From positions 1 through 52,848 of the forward strand of contig MPNW01000318.1 in NCBI GenBank assembly GCA_011800805.1: 52,848 bases of DNA, given 5' to 3'. The stretch is from Hirudo medicinalis (Eukaryota; Annelida; Clitellata; Hirudinida; Hirudinidae). Below the pieces are notes generated by a model. That model saw nothing but the letters and a program-made list of their open reading frames with translations. It was not told the origin of the DNA and ran no database searches. Of the stretch, positions 1 to 12,415 are shown in pieces (positions within the stretch are counted from its first letter, which is position 1; the number at the start of each line of letters is the position of its first letter). The position numbers and the translations under genes were made by a program.

Positions 1-27
1 GATGACGTCGACGACGACGACGACGAC

Positions 28-77
<50 letters not shown>

Positions 78-111
78 CGACGACGACGACGACGACGATG
101 ATGTTGATGTT
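1..111. repeat. GAC/GAT trinucleotide microsatellite
   Basis: Nearly pure trinucleotide array that switches from GAC to GAT units and back to GAC. The long Met/Thr reading frame across it is produced by the repeat and is not a gene. Confidence 0.95.
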
Positions 112-3100
112 GTCGTTGCCTGAGAAAAGATGCCAAGAAATTATGTCTCTTTTTAAGATGGCAGACAAAGTGGTCGGAGAATTCGTTCTGGATTTCTTGA
201 TCAATTGTTGTCCTGAATTTGTAATCAATTCGTATTTAAATACTTTATTCGTATTTAACGCCTCCTCTTTATTTAAAACTATTCGTTCAATTATTCACTT
301 TTATTCACTTTTATTGAAGAAGCAATTTCTAGAATTTGCGACTTTTTAATTTTTATTTTTCAAACGAAAACAAATAACTTAGAGATTTCAGTTGTAACGC
401 CAAAGCAACATTTTCAATCCGTTGTCATGACGACGGATGACGTCATCCGCTGGAGGTTTCCAACCACGGATCAAGTTGACTGATGACTTCAAGGACCGGG
501 GATGTGCTCAGTCATTGTTGCTCTCGAAAAATCATTCTGTGTGCAGTTGTGTGTGTTTGTGTCCGTGAATTATAATAATAATAATAGTAATAATAATAAT
601 TATTTTTTTTTAGTATTGCTATTACTATTATTGAGTGAGAAGCTAACAGCTTCTTCTATTAGTCTTCATTGATCCTTTGCTGATTTGATGATCGTTATGA
701 TGATGATTGTGATTGTGATTATGATTTTTATGGTGACGGCGACGGATATAATGGCGATTATTAGGAGGAATGTTATCAGTAGTTGATTCAAACCAACAGG
801 CCACGAACGTTGCCCCAATGAAAGAACACCCCACTTCATGCCACAACCTCCACCATCGTCATTCTCTTCGTCATTAACATCATCATCATCAACCTCCACA
901 ATCATCATTATCATCATTCTTCTTCTTTGACACGTTCCTCGCAAATCGAACTTGGTATATCGTGATTGTAAATTCAATCATCCGGGAGTAAAAGACACTG
1001 ATTGAGTTTCTTCAACCACGATTCGTGAGGGGGATTGCTCCTTCACCCCACTGAAAGGGGCGTGTAAACTGACGTGACACCTGAGCAGTTCAACGCACCT
1101 TCACCTCCATTATGATTGGATATCCGATTTCCTGAAAAATAACTCAATTTTTGCTGTGCAATGAAGCCGCCTCTATTTTAAGAATTTTTAAGCATTTGTT
1201 GAATATTTGCCACAAATAAATTCCAATTGCTTCCTTATTAATAGTTTATGAATAACTTATAAGTGATTGTGGTGCTTCAAAGGGATTTACAAAATTATTA
1301 CTTGAGTTAGCCACAGTCTTACAGGATTAGTGGCGAACTAAAATATGTGAGGCAAAACCTGATTACAAAGGCCTTTCCACTGAAATACTCTTTCATTTAC
1401 TCGCCATTACCATCATTATCACCACTACCACTATCATCATCATTACCACTACCATTATCATCATCGACAGCATCATCATCACCGTCATCAACAGAATCAC
1501 TAGTTCTTCCTAAAGGAACACAGTGAAGCAAAAGATTTTCAAAGTAGCGATCTTTAGTTTCGTGTGATTTCAATAATAGGTGTTCTTAAATAATTAATCG
1601 TTTATTTGAAATTTAGAGTGAAATTATAAGTATAATCTGAAATATAAATTTTAGAGATGTACATGTGTTCATATTTTTTACCTATTCTTTGTAAATATGT
1701 TGTTGTTCGTATGAAAATAATATCAACAATATTTAGAATCTTTTAAATAAATTAGCATTAAAAATGTTTGGGTGCGCGGCATGAAATGCATCAATTTGAC
1801 TTCTTTCAAAGTACTTTTTCACAAAAATGAATGCACTACTTTTAATTAGGCGCAGCTTCAAGTAAATGCTAAAAGTTAAAGAATGTCAAATGTCGCAAAA
1901 CAGTGGAGCTAATTTTTAAAATATTGTATTTTATTTAAATTCCAAAAATATGTTCTAAGATAGGTATTAATTAATTAACGTGCAGTTTGTATTTTCATTG
2001 TTTAGGGGTGAAAATGTTGCCAGCGGTTTTTGGGAGCTCTTACGGGAAAGGAGTTTATGATGTGTGCTGGATTTAAATACAATTATACAACGCCTAGGAT
2101 GGTTTGGGCTGTAAAATGAAATTATGAATTTTTATGGCTTCCTTGCACAACGACAAGCAGACAGTTCGGAGATAAACCCGCAGTTCTATTGCGTGGATGT
2201 TTATTTTACATCGGGGGAATCCATTTTCTTTTTAAGAATCGATGCAAATCGCACTCTTAATGTCGTTGATGTTTTACGAAAGCATCGTTGCTGTTTTATT
2301 CCGGTTTTTATCGAGAATTGCGCCTTAGAATGAATTCAAAGCAAACAGACACGAAATGATGGTTTGGTTCGTGGTACGATAACCTGGCTGCAACCTCGCG
2401 TGATCGTGTTGAGTTTAGATTGGTGCTTTGCATTCCTCCTAACAGCATCGAGGTGGAGACGTTTTCTTATCCAGTTAACCACTTTTATAGGATTTCGTAC
2501 CACGAGAAGATTCTAAGATTTGAGTCTCAGATGATCGTGACGAATGTGTGCCCAGCATACTCATCCAATTTAATGACTTGAACAAGCGTTAAACTTTTTA
2601 AATATTTCAAGAACGACAGTCTACTTGCATTAGTTAAAAAAAAAACGAAACTTTGGGCAGGACCCTCCTGAGATTTTAAACAGCCTTTAAAATGCACATC
2701 TTAAAATCTCTCGAAATTGCTTCATAATTTTCAATTAGAAATCTTTCACTGATTACAAGCCAAACAGCAATTTTTATTACAAATGAGTTTCGCTTGGCGT
2801 TCGAGCTGAAATCTGCTTTAAGAAAGATTATTTCGAAAAATATTTTAGGCTGGTGTGACAATTTTGGTGCCCTGATTTCTGACTATAGTAGAATCAAGCT
2901 CGGTCAGTGGCGCACCCAGAAATTTTTTCGAGTGGGGGTTTGATGTTTGAATACCATTTTTATAGGTTTTTATCTTTTCAGAGAATTTTCAAAGTTATAC
3001 TAAGTGCCAATTCTTTAAATTTGAATGAATCATTTTTCATGATTTGTCTACTAAGCAAGCACAAACTAATTTAAAATTATAAACAGTTTAAAATGTGTCA

Positions 3101-3864
3101 ACATAGCTCTTTAGACCAGGTGTAGTTATAAATTAATGTCCAAATTTCTTTGTTTTCCAGCCATTTTATCTAGACTCAAACTGTTGGTGCCAAGTTTCTA
3201 TCTAATACAGAAGAGTAAAACCACATTCAGTGTGTTCTCAGATGTACAACTTCTCAAATGGGTTTTTACACGTCGAAACGTAGAAAAGATCTTTCATTCT
3301 CTGCTGTAGTACAGTACTGCTAATACATTTGACATCATGTCATCTTTACAATGTTGTAACCAACTAATACAATTTTTTTTTATTTAAAAATTTTTGGGGG
3401 TTAGAACCCCAAACCCCCTCATATGCATTCAATAAAAATACTTAATATCCGTATCCAAAATACTTATTTTTAATTTCGCAGTAAAAAATGTAAAAGTGTC
3501 AATAACGTAAGTTTCAAGTTTCTTCCATCATTGAGAAGAAATGATTTTGTATCCAACGAAATGCGAATTTTTGAAATATGCCAAAAATATTAATTGAATC
3601 AGAAGATTGCTCGTTGTTAACATGTCATTAACAAATGCATTGTTATCGTGCACGTAATTGACAATCTCATTGTTGACATCCATGTAATTAACAATGGCAG
3701 AATCTCGACCTCAGTGCAAGAACGAAACATCAGATCTGTCCTCAAACATTACTCATTGGGAGGCTCATAATTGCCCTTAACAACGAGAGAGGTTACGAAC
3801 CGTTGCTAAAGTATTATAGAAATATCAATTAATGTTATTCCTCACCCAGAAAATGTTGTTTTAG
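112..3864. other. Gene-poor stretch with microsatellites
   Basis: I see no convincing exon here. It contains ATA-rich tracts near 575-605, CAT/CAA-rich stretches near 680-920 and 1395-1500, and a transposon-like segment from about 2905. An 11-bp inverted repeat (TCGTGGTACGA and its complement) occurs near 2370 and 2497, about 125 bp apart. The 69-codon frame at 2124-2333 resembles nothing I recognise. An upstream exon of the next gene, with its start codon and signal peptide, is expected somewhere in or left of this stretch but could not be placed. Confidence 0.6.
2905..3423. mobile_element. Possible non-autonomous DNA transposon fragment
   Basis: The left end begins CAGTGGCGCACCCAGAAATT and runs into a G-rich tract, a start commonly seen in hAT-type elements (CAGTGGCG ends). 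The right part near 3390-3423 carries a G-run/C-run palindrome (GGGGGTT...AACCCC...CCCCC), also typical of such MITEs. A clean inverted copy of the left terminus is not present on the right, so the element is truncated or the call is wrong. No transposase coding is seen. Confidence 0.35.
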
Positions 3865-4961
3865 ACTTCACAGTGCAGGTTGTCACAGACAAATCAAAGG
3901 AGATACCGCAGTTGCTCATCAACAAACGCGAAGCAATTTATCAAGGGACTGATAATTTACTCTCAAGTCTCGCCGGGTTTTGGCCGCACTTTTTTCAGAA
4001 AAGAAACTCCACCATGTTTCGGTCAGCTCATTTGTTTCTGGCCATTTTGTCAACGCACAGAGCTTCAGTCAAGCCAGGCTCCTATTTCTGGGATGAAATT
4101 AGATTTTACGCCGACATCGTCGAAGTGTTTCTCATTTGGCTCAACCAGGAGGCTCAATTGTGCAGCAAATCAGCTTCTTTCACTTCGGATGCCTCGAGGT
4201 CTGATTCGTCGCTCGAGGCCACACTTTTCGGTATTTTAAATTCGTTTCTTCTTCTCATGTCATCACTTGCTTACTTGGGAGCAGAACAGTCCATGTGTTT
4301 GGCATTTCACGCCGTGGCCTGCTTCAGTCACAAAGAGACATTCCATTACGCCAATTTCACCTTCGGAGCTGAAGCCATCTTTCGCTCCTACCGACATTCT
4401 CTACTCACCTTGAGCGAACCTCGCAAACATCAGTGGCCGAGAGATTATAAATCACTCTTTCCAGAGCTTTCCTACTGCAGGCAGGAAATTCTGGCGGAAA
4501 TGGACAACACCGGTGAGCCAATAAACCCTTCCGTGTGCAATCATTCCCGACGCAACGAGAGCTACGTCATCGAAGTGACCCACTTGGCAACGGCAGAAAT
4601 TCATTTCTTTTCGTCCCTGCTGGAAAACGTTCTCGAAAAACAAAGACTTTCAGAAGGTTTCTGGTTCAATTTGTGCATCATCCTCCTCGTAGGATCACTC
4701 GCTTATGCTGTCGTAATCGGTTTCACCTGGTGTTTCTATTTGAGATGCCACAAATCTGCCCTCAAGAGGAAGCAGAAGGCATCCCGGTCTGGCATCTCTC
4801 TGCGAAAGTTTCCCAGGAACGAAAACAGCGTACCGACGTCGTTGCTGCAACGAAATCGTCTGAACAACTGTTCAGAAACACTTCCTCGGCGATGTCAGAT
4901 CCTCGACGAAAACCACGAACAGATGGTCACATTCGGTGCCTTGAAAGTCGCGTCGGTTTAA
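3865..4961 (+). CDS. NIT-domain-like single-pass membrane protein, 3' exon
   Basis: One long exon ends at a stop at 4959-4961. It opens after a TTTTAG acceptor ending at 3864 (a CAG at 3871-3873 is an alternative). There is no ATG at the left end of the frame, so a 5' exon with signal peptide is missing. The first ~250 residues are helical and resemble the NIT domain (nitrate/nitrite sensing): an R...TD segment (KREAIYQGTDNLL), a THRASVKPG segment, a YADIVEVFLIWL helix, then HKETFHYANFTFGAEAIF, matching the NIT KE..G.ERA...F..G.F pattern. A hydrophobic span, NLCIILLVGSLAYAVVIGF, follows, then about 85 mostly basic or polar residues. Animal NIT receptors known to me usually carry a guanylyl cyclase inside; none is present. 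Predicted N-glycosylation sites include NST, NES and NFT. A polyadenylation signal AATAAA lies at 5320-5325. Family assignment is inference. Confidence 0.5.
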
Positions 4962-5319
4962 AGATTTTTTTCTCCGCTCGGACGCCTAATTTGTCGATTC
5001 GTCAATATTTTGATTGCAAGATTGCATGTGCTTCCACGGATCATAACTTTCGAGTGGATGATCAGGAAAAAGACTTTCCAGACGAGGAATAATTAGAAAG
5101 ATGTCTACGTTCCTAATCACATCCTTACCTGCTTCCTCAGGTTACTTCGTTTGATTGTTCGACCAGGAAGCAAAGTTCACATGCCGAGTTTATTTTCGTC
5201 GCCATCATTATCATCAATTCCTGCTATCGATAAAAATAATCATCATCATTCTTGTAAAACATGAAAATTCATTCTTGTTTGCTCGTCTTGTTTCACAAAA
5301 CGTAACTAACTTCTTTAGA

Positions 5320-5325
5320 AATAAA
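5320..5325 (+). terminator. Polyadenylation signal (AATAAA)
   Basis: Canonical AATAAA about 360 bp downstream of the NIT-like stop codon and before the convergent glycosidase gene. It is the first canonical plus-strand signal I noticed after that stop. Confidence 0.45.
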
Positions 5326-5418
5326 CAAATAACTATTTCAACCTAATGTTTCAATTATGACTTATTATTACTTATTATTAAAAAAAAACTATTATTAAAA
5401 GTGTCAATGGTTGATTGT

Positions 5419-7051
5419 TCAGGCTCTCGTTCGTGAAGAGATGGGCACAGCTTTCAAAAGAACGACACTTGTGGGTGGCAGATTGATCCTCAAAATCTTT
5501 CTTGGATCGAACACACCGAGAGACTTCATTTCAAAGACTTCAAACACTTCATAGGTTTCATCGAATTTGATGCTGGACAGCGTGTCCAATGCGTATTCAA
5601 CCAAGAGAGGAGCACCACTTTTAGCGACGCTCAACAAACAAATGGCCACACTCCCTCGAGGCAGAACTGCTTTCTCCCACACCAAGATCGAACGGCTCTT
5701 GAATAAAATTGGGTTAAAATTAGTGGAACAATGTAAAAAAATAAAATTATCGAAATAAATATAATGTTCACTTAATTAAAAATAAGTTCAGAATTGCTTT
5801 GAATGTTTCTTATTCATATTTGAGCATTCAATTAAAGTGCCACTGACATTTATGTATCTTTTCGCCTGCATCCCCAAAGGATCTTGATTGATGGCGATGA
5901 CGTTTTTGTTGAGCAGGATCTTCTTGGACGACTTGCCAATCTTTCTGAGATCATTGGCCATGATCATCGGAGCTGATATCATCGCCCACATTGCCATTTG
6001 CACCTTCTCTTGGTTTTCACTCAATCCATTATTTCCTATTGTCATCTGAAAGGATTTTTCAGGCAGTTAAAATTGTGGATCACTCGACCGCAACCACCTG
6101 TTGAATTCAAGTGCCATCCACTTCTCATCCACTTCTCACCTGTTTCAAAGTGCCTTGTGAATCCACCGGCAGTTTCCATTACATCACAAAAATATGTTCA
6201 CTTGGTTATGATTTTTAAATGAATTAAATACATATAAAAATTGATTAACTGCATATCTCATGCGGCAATAAATAATAACATCGCACCCAGCTGCAAACCA
6301 TTTCATTCATTTCATTTATTTAATTCTCTGCTCAAATCGAGCAAGCAAGCAATTCCAATCTATTTAAAAGCAATCAAACCATTGGAGGTCACTGTGTCGT
6401 GGGAAGGTGAGAAGATGAACCGATAAATGAGGTGAAGAATGGATTAAAAACATGGACATCGAGCTACTTACTTGGTCAGGATCATTCCAAGCTCCTGGTC
6501 CAACGACAGAAGAGAAGTTATAGGGATCTGTGGCCCAGTAGAGAATCATACTCTCCACGCTGTGGTAATTGTAATAGATGTCTGTCAGTGCACGAAACAC
6601 GTTGCACGTTTTGGCAATAGTTGGATAATCCACCTGACGTTGAAATGAAAGTAGCTTTTAAAATTTATTGACCTCTCAACTTGTAATGTTGCTATAGTTA
6701 TTATTGTTGAGCTGTTGCTGTTGTTATTATTGTTTAGTTGTCGTTGTCGTCGTCGTCGTCGTTGTTGTCGTTGTCGTTGTTGTCGTTGTTGTCGTTGTCG
6801 TCGTTGTCGTTGTTGTTGTTGTTGTGCTCACCATGCCACCAAAGTACTTGGCGTACATTGGCCACTGACACGAGTACAGGATTGGACGTCCGGATTTGTT
6901 CAGAGCAACTTCCATGGCAACGAAATCTGTACAAAAATTAATATGAATAAAAGTGAAAATATGAGTATGAATATGAACGTCAATATTAATATTTAGGCGC
7001 CTCTGACGCTATGCAAATGGCGCATTATAAATTAACTATTATTATTAAATA

Positions 7052-7100
<49 letters not shown>

Positions 7101-10100
7101 ATAATAGCAAATAAGAATTAATAATAAATTCTTAATTCTTCTTTGGAGCTGGTTTAAATGTGCTTACATTTGGAAACATTCAATAAATATATCGCAGTCA
7201 AATATCATTGTGCTGTCATAGACTTCTCATTTCTAATGATCAACATGATTGATAATTATTATTAATATTAATCGTAATAATAACGAAATGAATTCATGGT
7301 AACTGTGATCATCCACAAGATATAAACAACAGCAACGCACAGGCTGAGGAATTATTCAATTCACGTTAAAAACCAATGTTTTCACCTCTGGCGTAATCTT
7401 CGACGCTCGCATGGCAGCCATCAAATTTCAGTTTGTCGACCTCCCACTCCGCTATCGATTGTGCATCAACGTGGATGAACCCATGCGAACCAGGGTATCC
7501 TGCACACGTTTTGCTCCCAATTGAGAGATAAATTCCGAGCTTAAGGCCCCTGCTGTGTACCTGGTGAGACAGGTGGAACTAATTGATCCTGCTGTGATTT
7601 TTTAAGAGTTCGTTCGATCGAAAGGAAATTGAAAATCGATCTCACGTAATCTGCAAGTCCTTTGATCCCGTTCGGGAACCTCCTCGGATCAGCCTGAAGC
7701 TTCCCAGTGGAGTCTCTGGTCATTGACATCCAACAGTCATCTACTGAAAGGTAGTTGTAGCCTGCATCCAAATATCCGTCCTCAACCATTATGTCCGCCA
7801 TTCGTCTGAAGAGTCTTTCACTGTAGAATCGCGTTGTTTCGTTTACGCTATTTTATCAACTTAATTCGATTCGACTTAATTCGATTGTCTGCAATTAAAC
7901 GATATATTCGACTTACAAATTCATGCCAACGAAATTACTTTGAGACCTCCAGACATCCCGAAAGGTGATTGGAAACATGATGAATAAGGCGTCTTAATGA
8001 CCGCACTTAATTCTAATTAACTTGTGATCATTCGACATCCACTTAAATCTAATCATCTTATGATCATTCGACATCCACTCATATAAAGATTCCTTCAGAA
8101 TCAAAAGCGCAAATCCCTGCATGAGCTTTATGGCGACTGTTAGGACTTCTTGGCTGTCCTGAGAGTCAGAATGGCATTTGTAAATAAGCACTCAGGGACC
8201 ACAAAGAGCTGCAGAGAATGAATACTCAGAGATTGAGAAGGACCTGTGCATGAAGTGTCGGTGAGAGATCACACGTCCACAAGGAATCAGTTTGATCTTA
8301 TTTGCTTTTCAACGATTTAAAACCTTTAATCCGCAGAAAGCAACTAACTTTAAATCTCTCAATTAATTGGATCACCAGGTAAAGTAGCCACAATTTCTAA
8401 ATAAAGTTTCAGTGGAGATTTGGAAGTGTTTAAAAATTCAAATGAAGACATTTTAAGCAGACGATTGTACGAATTTCCTGTGAATTTGAATTAATTTTAG
8501 ACTTATATATAAACTTTAGTTATTTATATATTAAATACTTGTTTATTGTCGAGTTTGGAAACATGAATGTGTAATGAGTGTAATTGAAATATTTTATGAA
8601 TGACAATAGAAACTCAGATTTCAAGGAGATTAATTTATTGGAATAATGAATATGAATAATTTATCTTCATTTATTCACCATCAATATCACCTCCTTCAAG
8701 AATCGTAAATCAAATTCAGGCCGCAAATATTGGAAAATTATTGAAATGTTCAGGGATCTTCTCGACGAATGAGACTGCATTTTGCATTTAATTTAGCATT
8801 TAGTATTTTGCGTCACAGTTTTGATTTACATGAAATAAAATTATAATTCGAATTTAATTGTAGTTGTTGTTGAGGTTCCGTTTATAATAAATATTTTACA
8901 TTCTTAAAAGTTTTATTAAAACTCACATTGATCGGACATCAGTGACGTCTCATTTGAGATTTCACAGGAAATTATGAAATTCAATAATATTCATCTTTTA
9001 AGTCGCTTATAATAAATCAAAAAATTAAAAAGTTTGAAATCCATAAAGAATTTTATTCGAGAAACTAATTCTTGTTTATCGTTGAAGGTTTGGATTAAAA
9101 TTAAAAAAACATCCTTAGCATCATATGATATCCTTCTTCATTTCTGGTTGCACTAATTTCTCAATTAATTTTTAAGACTCTTTAAGGCCTCAGTTGTCAG
9201 TCGTAAATAAAATTGTATTTATCCTTTTAAATAAGTTATTCTATACTCTCGTGTGTTTTATATCTATATAAATAAACATGAATGTTTGTCTGCATATTTG
9301 TGCACATTCCATATAACCAGCTCTTGAAAGATTCTCAATTTAAAAAGCAATAAAATAAAATAAAATTAATTTATAAAAATTTATATTTCAAATCTATAAA
9401 AATAAAAATGAATGTTTGTATGTTTGTGAGTTCGATTGATGTGGCAATATATCAAACATATTAGAAACGTGCGCTTTCTCTTTTCTTTCTTTTACATTTA
9501 ACCAGACTGTAAGCAGACTGTAACCAGACTGTAAACAGACTGTAAGCAGACTGTAAACAGACTGTAAGCAGACTGTAAACAGACTGAGCCACAACAACGC
9601 GTGGCCGGCTACACTAGTTTGTAATAAATCAATTATGTGAAATTTTTATATTTTTCAAGTGATATTTATTTCAAGTATGTAATCTCACACATGTTAACTT
9701 CATTATCCATGATAATGTTTCCTTGTGGAAGTTTATTCTTAAAAATAATTTCTACGACCAACGCATGAGTTGTTGTTACCTTGTGTGAAATTCTCCCTCA
9801 AAAGCGGATACATGACGTACTTTTTCTGAGATGTGAAGATATTTTCATTACGTAGTCATCATAGGACCAGAGTTTTTAAGAAGGCGCAAAATTTCTGAAG
9901 CATGTCGAAGGAATCAAGTTAGGCGAGCAGTGAGAGTTCCCTTGTGTGGAAGAATTTACGGGAGTAAATCAGCACATCACGCGATTTGTCCATAAAAAGT
10001 CGAAAGTGTCACTCGCACCTTTTCCTGATTTTCAGGTGCTGAAACACTAAAGACCGACAAGCGACAAGTCATCAACTAATTTTATGGAGATTTTGTAAAG

Positions 10101-10788
10101 GCTCTACTCTATCTGGAAATTATGTCACCGTTCACTTTGGTTAATTTGTAATATTAATAAGAGTAATGTTGTATTATTGATAAGTATAACAAAAATAATA
10201 AGAAACTTAATTCGTTAGTAATTGATGTTCACTTATAATCTTCAGTATAACTCATTCATGTGGACAACAGAACATTAGAGTTGAAAGAGTGGGTTGTCGA
10301 AAGTTTTCAAATCGTTGGCGATACAAGCTCTGAACATTGAAACTGAAAAGGAATTCAACGCTGAGGACTACGACGGAAACAGTTTCTGAAATGTATGACC
10401 TGATGTTTAAGAACATCATTTGATGTTTAAGAACGGCATTTTGTGATCAAATGATCAAATTTTGTGTTTAAATGATATTAAAATTGCCAATTAACAAAAC
10501 CTCTTTTAATAATACCAAATCACCAAACAATTGTTCGTTAAGATCAGAAATATATCGAAAATTTATTTCGCTTGAAGTGATGAAGTGACAAATGGAACCA
10601 AAATGAAGAGAAAATAAATCAACCAACTTAATGCAGTTGTCTGGGTCAAGATCACATTCGTAGTTGCATCCGAACCTCAACCAAGACATCCAACCCATGG
10701 GTGGAGTCAGAGCAAGTCCATTGTTGAGTGGAAATGAAGGACTGAAGAGACTTAAAAAGAACAACACTGGGAACAATTTTCCTCTCAT
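5419..10788 (-). CDS. Alpha-galactosidase / alpha-N-acetylgalactosaminidase (GH27)
   Basis: Seven exons: 10788-10628, 7820-7646, 7560-7386, 6926-6832, 6633-6472, 6045-5848, 5697-5419. They join in phase to 414 residues, close to human NAGA (411) and GLA (429). All junctions are GT-AG. A 20-residue signal peptide precedes [16 protein letters not shown], the GH27 signature, so the product should be a lysosomal or secreted glycosidase that removes terminal alpha-galactose or alpha-GalNAc. The nucleophile is Asp159 (LKFDGC); Arg216 and Asp220 (RALTD) match the substrate Arg and the acid/base. [10 protein letters not shown] and AINQDPLG are conserved. The specificity loop reads YSCQWPMY, with Gln191/Met194 where GLA has Glu/Leu and NAGA has Ser/Ala, so substrate preference is unclear. 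I chose the ATG at 10788 because the in-frame codon upstream (10803) is GTG. Intron 1 (2.8 kb) holds Helitron sequence; the intron after exon 4 begins in a microsatellite. Confidence 0.95.
6710..6826. repeat. GTC/GTT (GAC/AAC) microsatellite in glycosidase intron 4
   Basis: Imperfect trinucleotide repeat starting immediately inside the splice donor (GTGAGC at 6831-6826) of glycosidase exon 4 on the minus strand. Translations across it (poly-Thr, poly-Leu/Ser/Cys) are repeat artefacts. Confidence 0.9.
7048..7103. repeat. AAT trinucleotide microsatellite
   Basis: About fifteen AAT units in the intron between glycosidase exons 3 and 4. Confidence 0.9.
8022..8093. repeat. 36-bp tandem duplication
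   Basis: Two adjacent copies of a roughly 36-bp unit sharing TGATCATTCGACATCCACT, inside glycosidase intron 1. The copies differ by a few bases. No coding role is seen. Confidence 0.7.
9263..9392 (+). mobile_element. Truncated Helitron-like 5' end
   Basis: Begins TCTATATAAATAAACATGAA and shares its first ~35 bases with the complete element that starts at 9393, but has no CTAG end of its own. It looks like a 5' fragment of the same family lying immediately upstream of the complete copy. Confidence 0.5.
9393..9617 (+). mobile_element. Non-autonomous Helitron (225 bp)
   Basis: The segment starts with TC just after a host A and ends with CTAG just before a host T, the insertion rule of Helitrons (5'-TC...CTRR-3' between A and T). 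Seven bases upstream of CTAG is a small GC-rich hairpin (GTGGCCGGCTAC). There is no target duplication and no terminal inverted repeat, as expected for rolling-circle elements. It encodes no Rep/helicase, so it would need a partner element. It lies in intron 1 of the glycosidase gene and contains an 11-bp minisatellite. Confidence 0.7.
9503..9587 (+). repeat. 11-bp minisatellite inside the Helitron
   Basis: About seven and a half copies of CAGACTGTAAR in direct orientation, with the last base mostly alternating between A and G. The copies are head to tail without spacers, so this is a minisatellite and not a CRISPR array. Internal minisatellites are known in short Helitrons. Confidence 0.9.
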
Positions 10789-12249
10789 TCGTGCAAAGTT
10801 CACTTCATTATCTTAAAAAGCTCTTTAAGCCAGAAGATATGCCTCAGTGCTTCTTCATTCACAACAGCACAAAAGGATCAAATGAAGTGAATTATGAACG
10901 ATCACGTTGAGAGGCTCATTTGCATATTATAATTATTCGACCAGCCTAATGAATATTTAAATGTTAAAGTGCGCTTTTAGTTGTTTTTCTCAATCATACT
11001 CTTAAAGTATTTTTAGACCAGCTTGGAAATTCCAAATCAAACTGCAAATCGAACTACATCTTCTATACAGACATACTTCGTAACCTTTTCATTCAATGTT
11101 ATTAGACTTTCATTTTGCCATTTATTTTCGGAGGTCCTAGAAGTCATATTATGGACTTTCGCATTGTGGGATCAACGTTCCATTTTGGACTGGATCCAAA
11201 TTTTCAATTTTCAATTCTCAGTATTAAAATTATGTTAAAATAATTTTAATTAACGGGTGATCAAATTAATATTATATTTTGAATATCCTTCGGTGTCGTC
11301 CATTATTAGTTTCACTTTCATATTTGTCAACTATACAATAAATAATACAACATAAAATTTCAAAATATAATAATAGTAATAATATAATGTTATGCAATAA
11401 AACCGCAGATTTCAATGTGGCACACCTTATTATTTAACTCCTGTGAATCGATCCTAAATGCTTTATTTGAACAAATGGACCAAAAACAAACTTCATTATT
11501 TGCTGATAACATTTTTTTAAAGATTGTTCGCTTCAACAACTTCTAAAGTTTCTAATTTAAAATTAATTGGTGTCAATTCTAACAGTTCCAGAGTTTTTAT
11601 TGTGTTTGTCAAACGTCTTACAATGATAATTTAAAGTTAATAAAAATAATAAAATTGCATCGAAATACATTCACGGAAATAAGTTTGAATCGCTTAAATA
11701 TTAAAATTTTATGGGTAATCAAATAAATTGGTAAATATAATTGATGAATGCAGGAATGCATTTAATAACGTTAAATGCTACTGGAAACTCAAAAGTTCGA
11801 TTTATCCGTGGATGTGAAACATGTTCGTGATGTGAATGAAGTGACCACTAATGCTGACCTCAGTCAAAAGTATAAAAGGTCCAACCACACGATGACCACA
11901 AATAAAATTAAGTTTCTGCAACTTTCAATCTCTATTTGCTGCTGGTTGGTTCGATTTAAATGGCCGGGAATGAAAAAAGTAAAGAAAGAAAGACTTTCAC
12001 AATTGAAAGCATTCTCTCGAATGAACCAACTGTGCATAAGTACTCTCCTGGTAACAATAGCTCGATGCCATTCTTTTTGTTCGATTTTTTTAAAATAAAT
12101 GAGTAATGTTTAATATTTAATTAACACTAATTAGATGAAACACAAATGCTGACATATTTTTAAAATATTTGAATTACAAATCAATTAATTTGTTTAGTGA
12201 TAATTCTAACAACATTCAATAGTATCAGACAAATCACCCTAAAACAGAT
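10789..12249. other. Intergenic, no gene seen
   Basis: AT-rich sequence upstream of the glycosidase start. Frames at 11023-11238 and 11775-12098 have no recognisable motif and no splice context that I can defend. Confidence 0.6.
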
Positions 12250-12415
12250 TCACGGGCGATGGTTCCACCAACCCGCGTCACTCCAGAGTTCGTTCAATGT
12301 GAATCTTTTCATTCTTGGTTCGCACGACATTTCTTCCCAGTCAATCCATCCATCTTCAACCTCCATCTTCTTCAACGCTTCTTCAACCCCAGGAGCCTGA
12401 TGTTCGCTTTTTCTG
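12250..12415. other. Exon-like open segment, strand undecided
   Basis: Open on both strands. On plus, ATG at 12259 in a GCGATGG context reads 52 codons to a donor TCTG|GTAAGAATT at 12415; it joins in phase to the homeobox exon beginning at 12806 and could be its first coding exon, giving a 154-residue protein, though the joining acceptor is weak. On minus, the same splice site works as an acceptor (TTCTTACCAG), and the frame reads a hydrophilic stretch (GVEEALKKMEVEDGWIDWEE) to a stop at 12252-12250. The minus composition looks more protein-like; the plus reading explains the adjacent gene. I recognise neither product. Confidence 0.35.

Noticed and set aside
2..349. Poly-Met/Thr frame at the left end
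   Set aside because: Produced by the GAC/GAT microsatellite; no gene features.
4535..5092. Second plus-strand frame overlapping the NIT-like exon
   Set aside because: It is a shadow frame; the membrane span and domain pattern lie in the other frame.
9503..9587. CRISPR-like short direct repeats
   Set aside because: Units of 11 bp are contiguous with no spacers, in animal DNA inside a Helitron.
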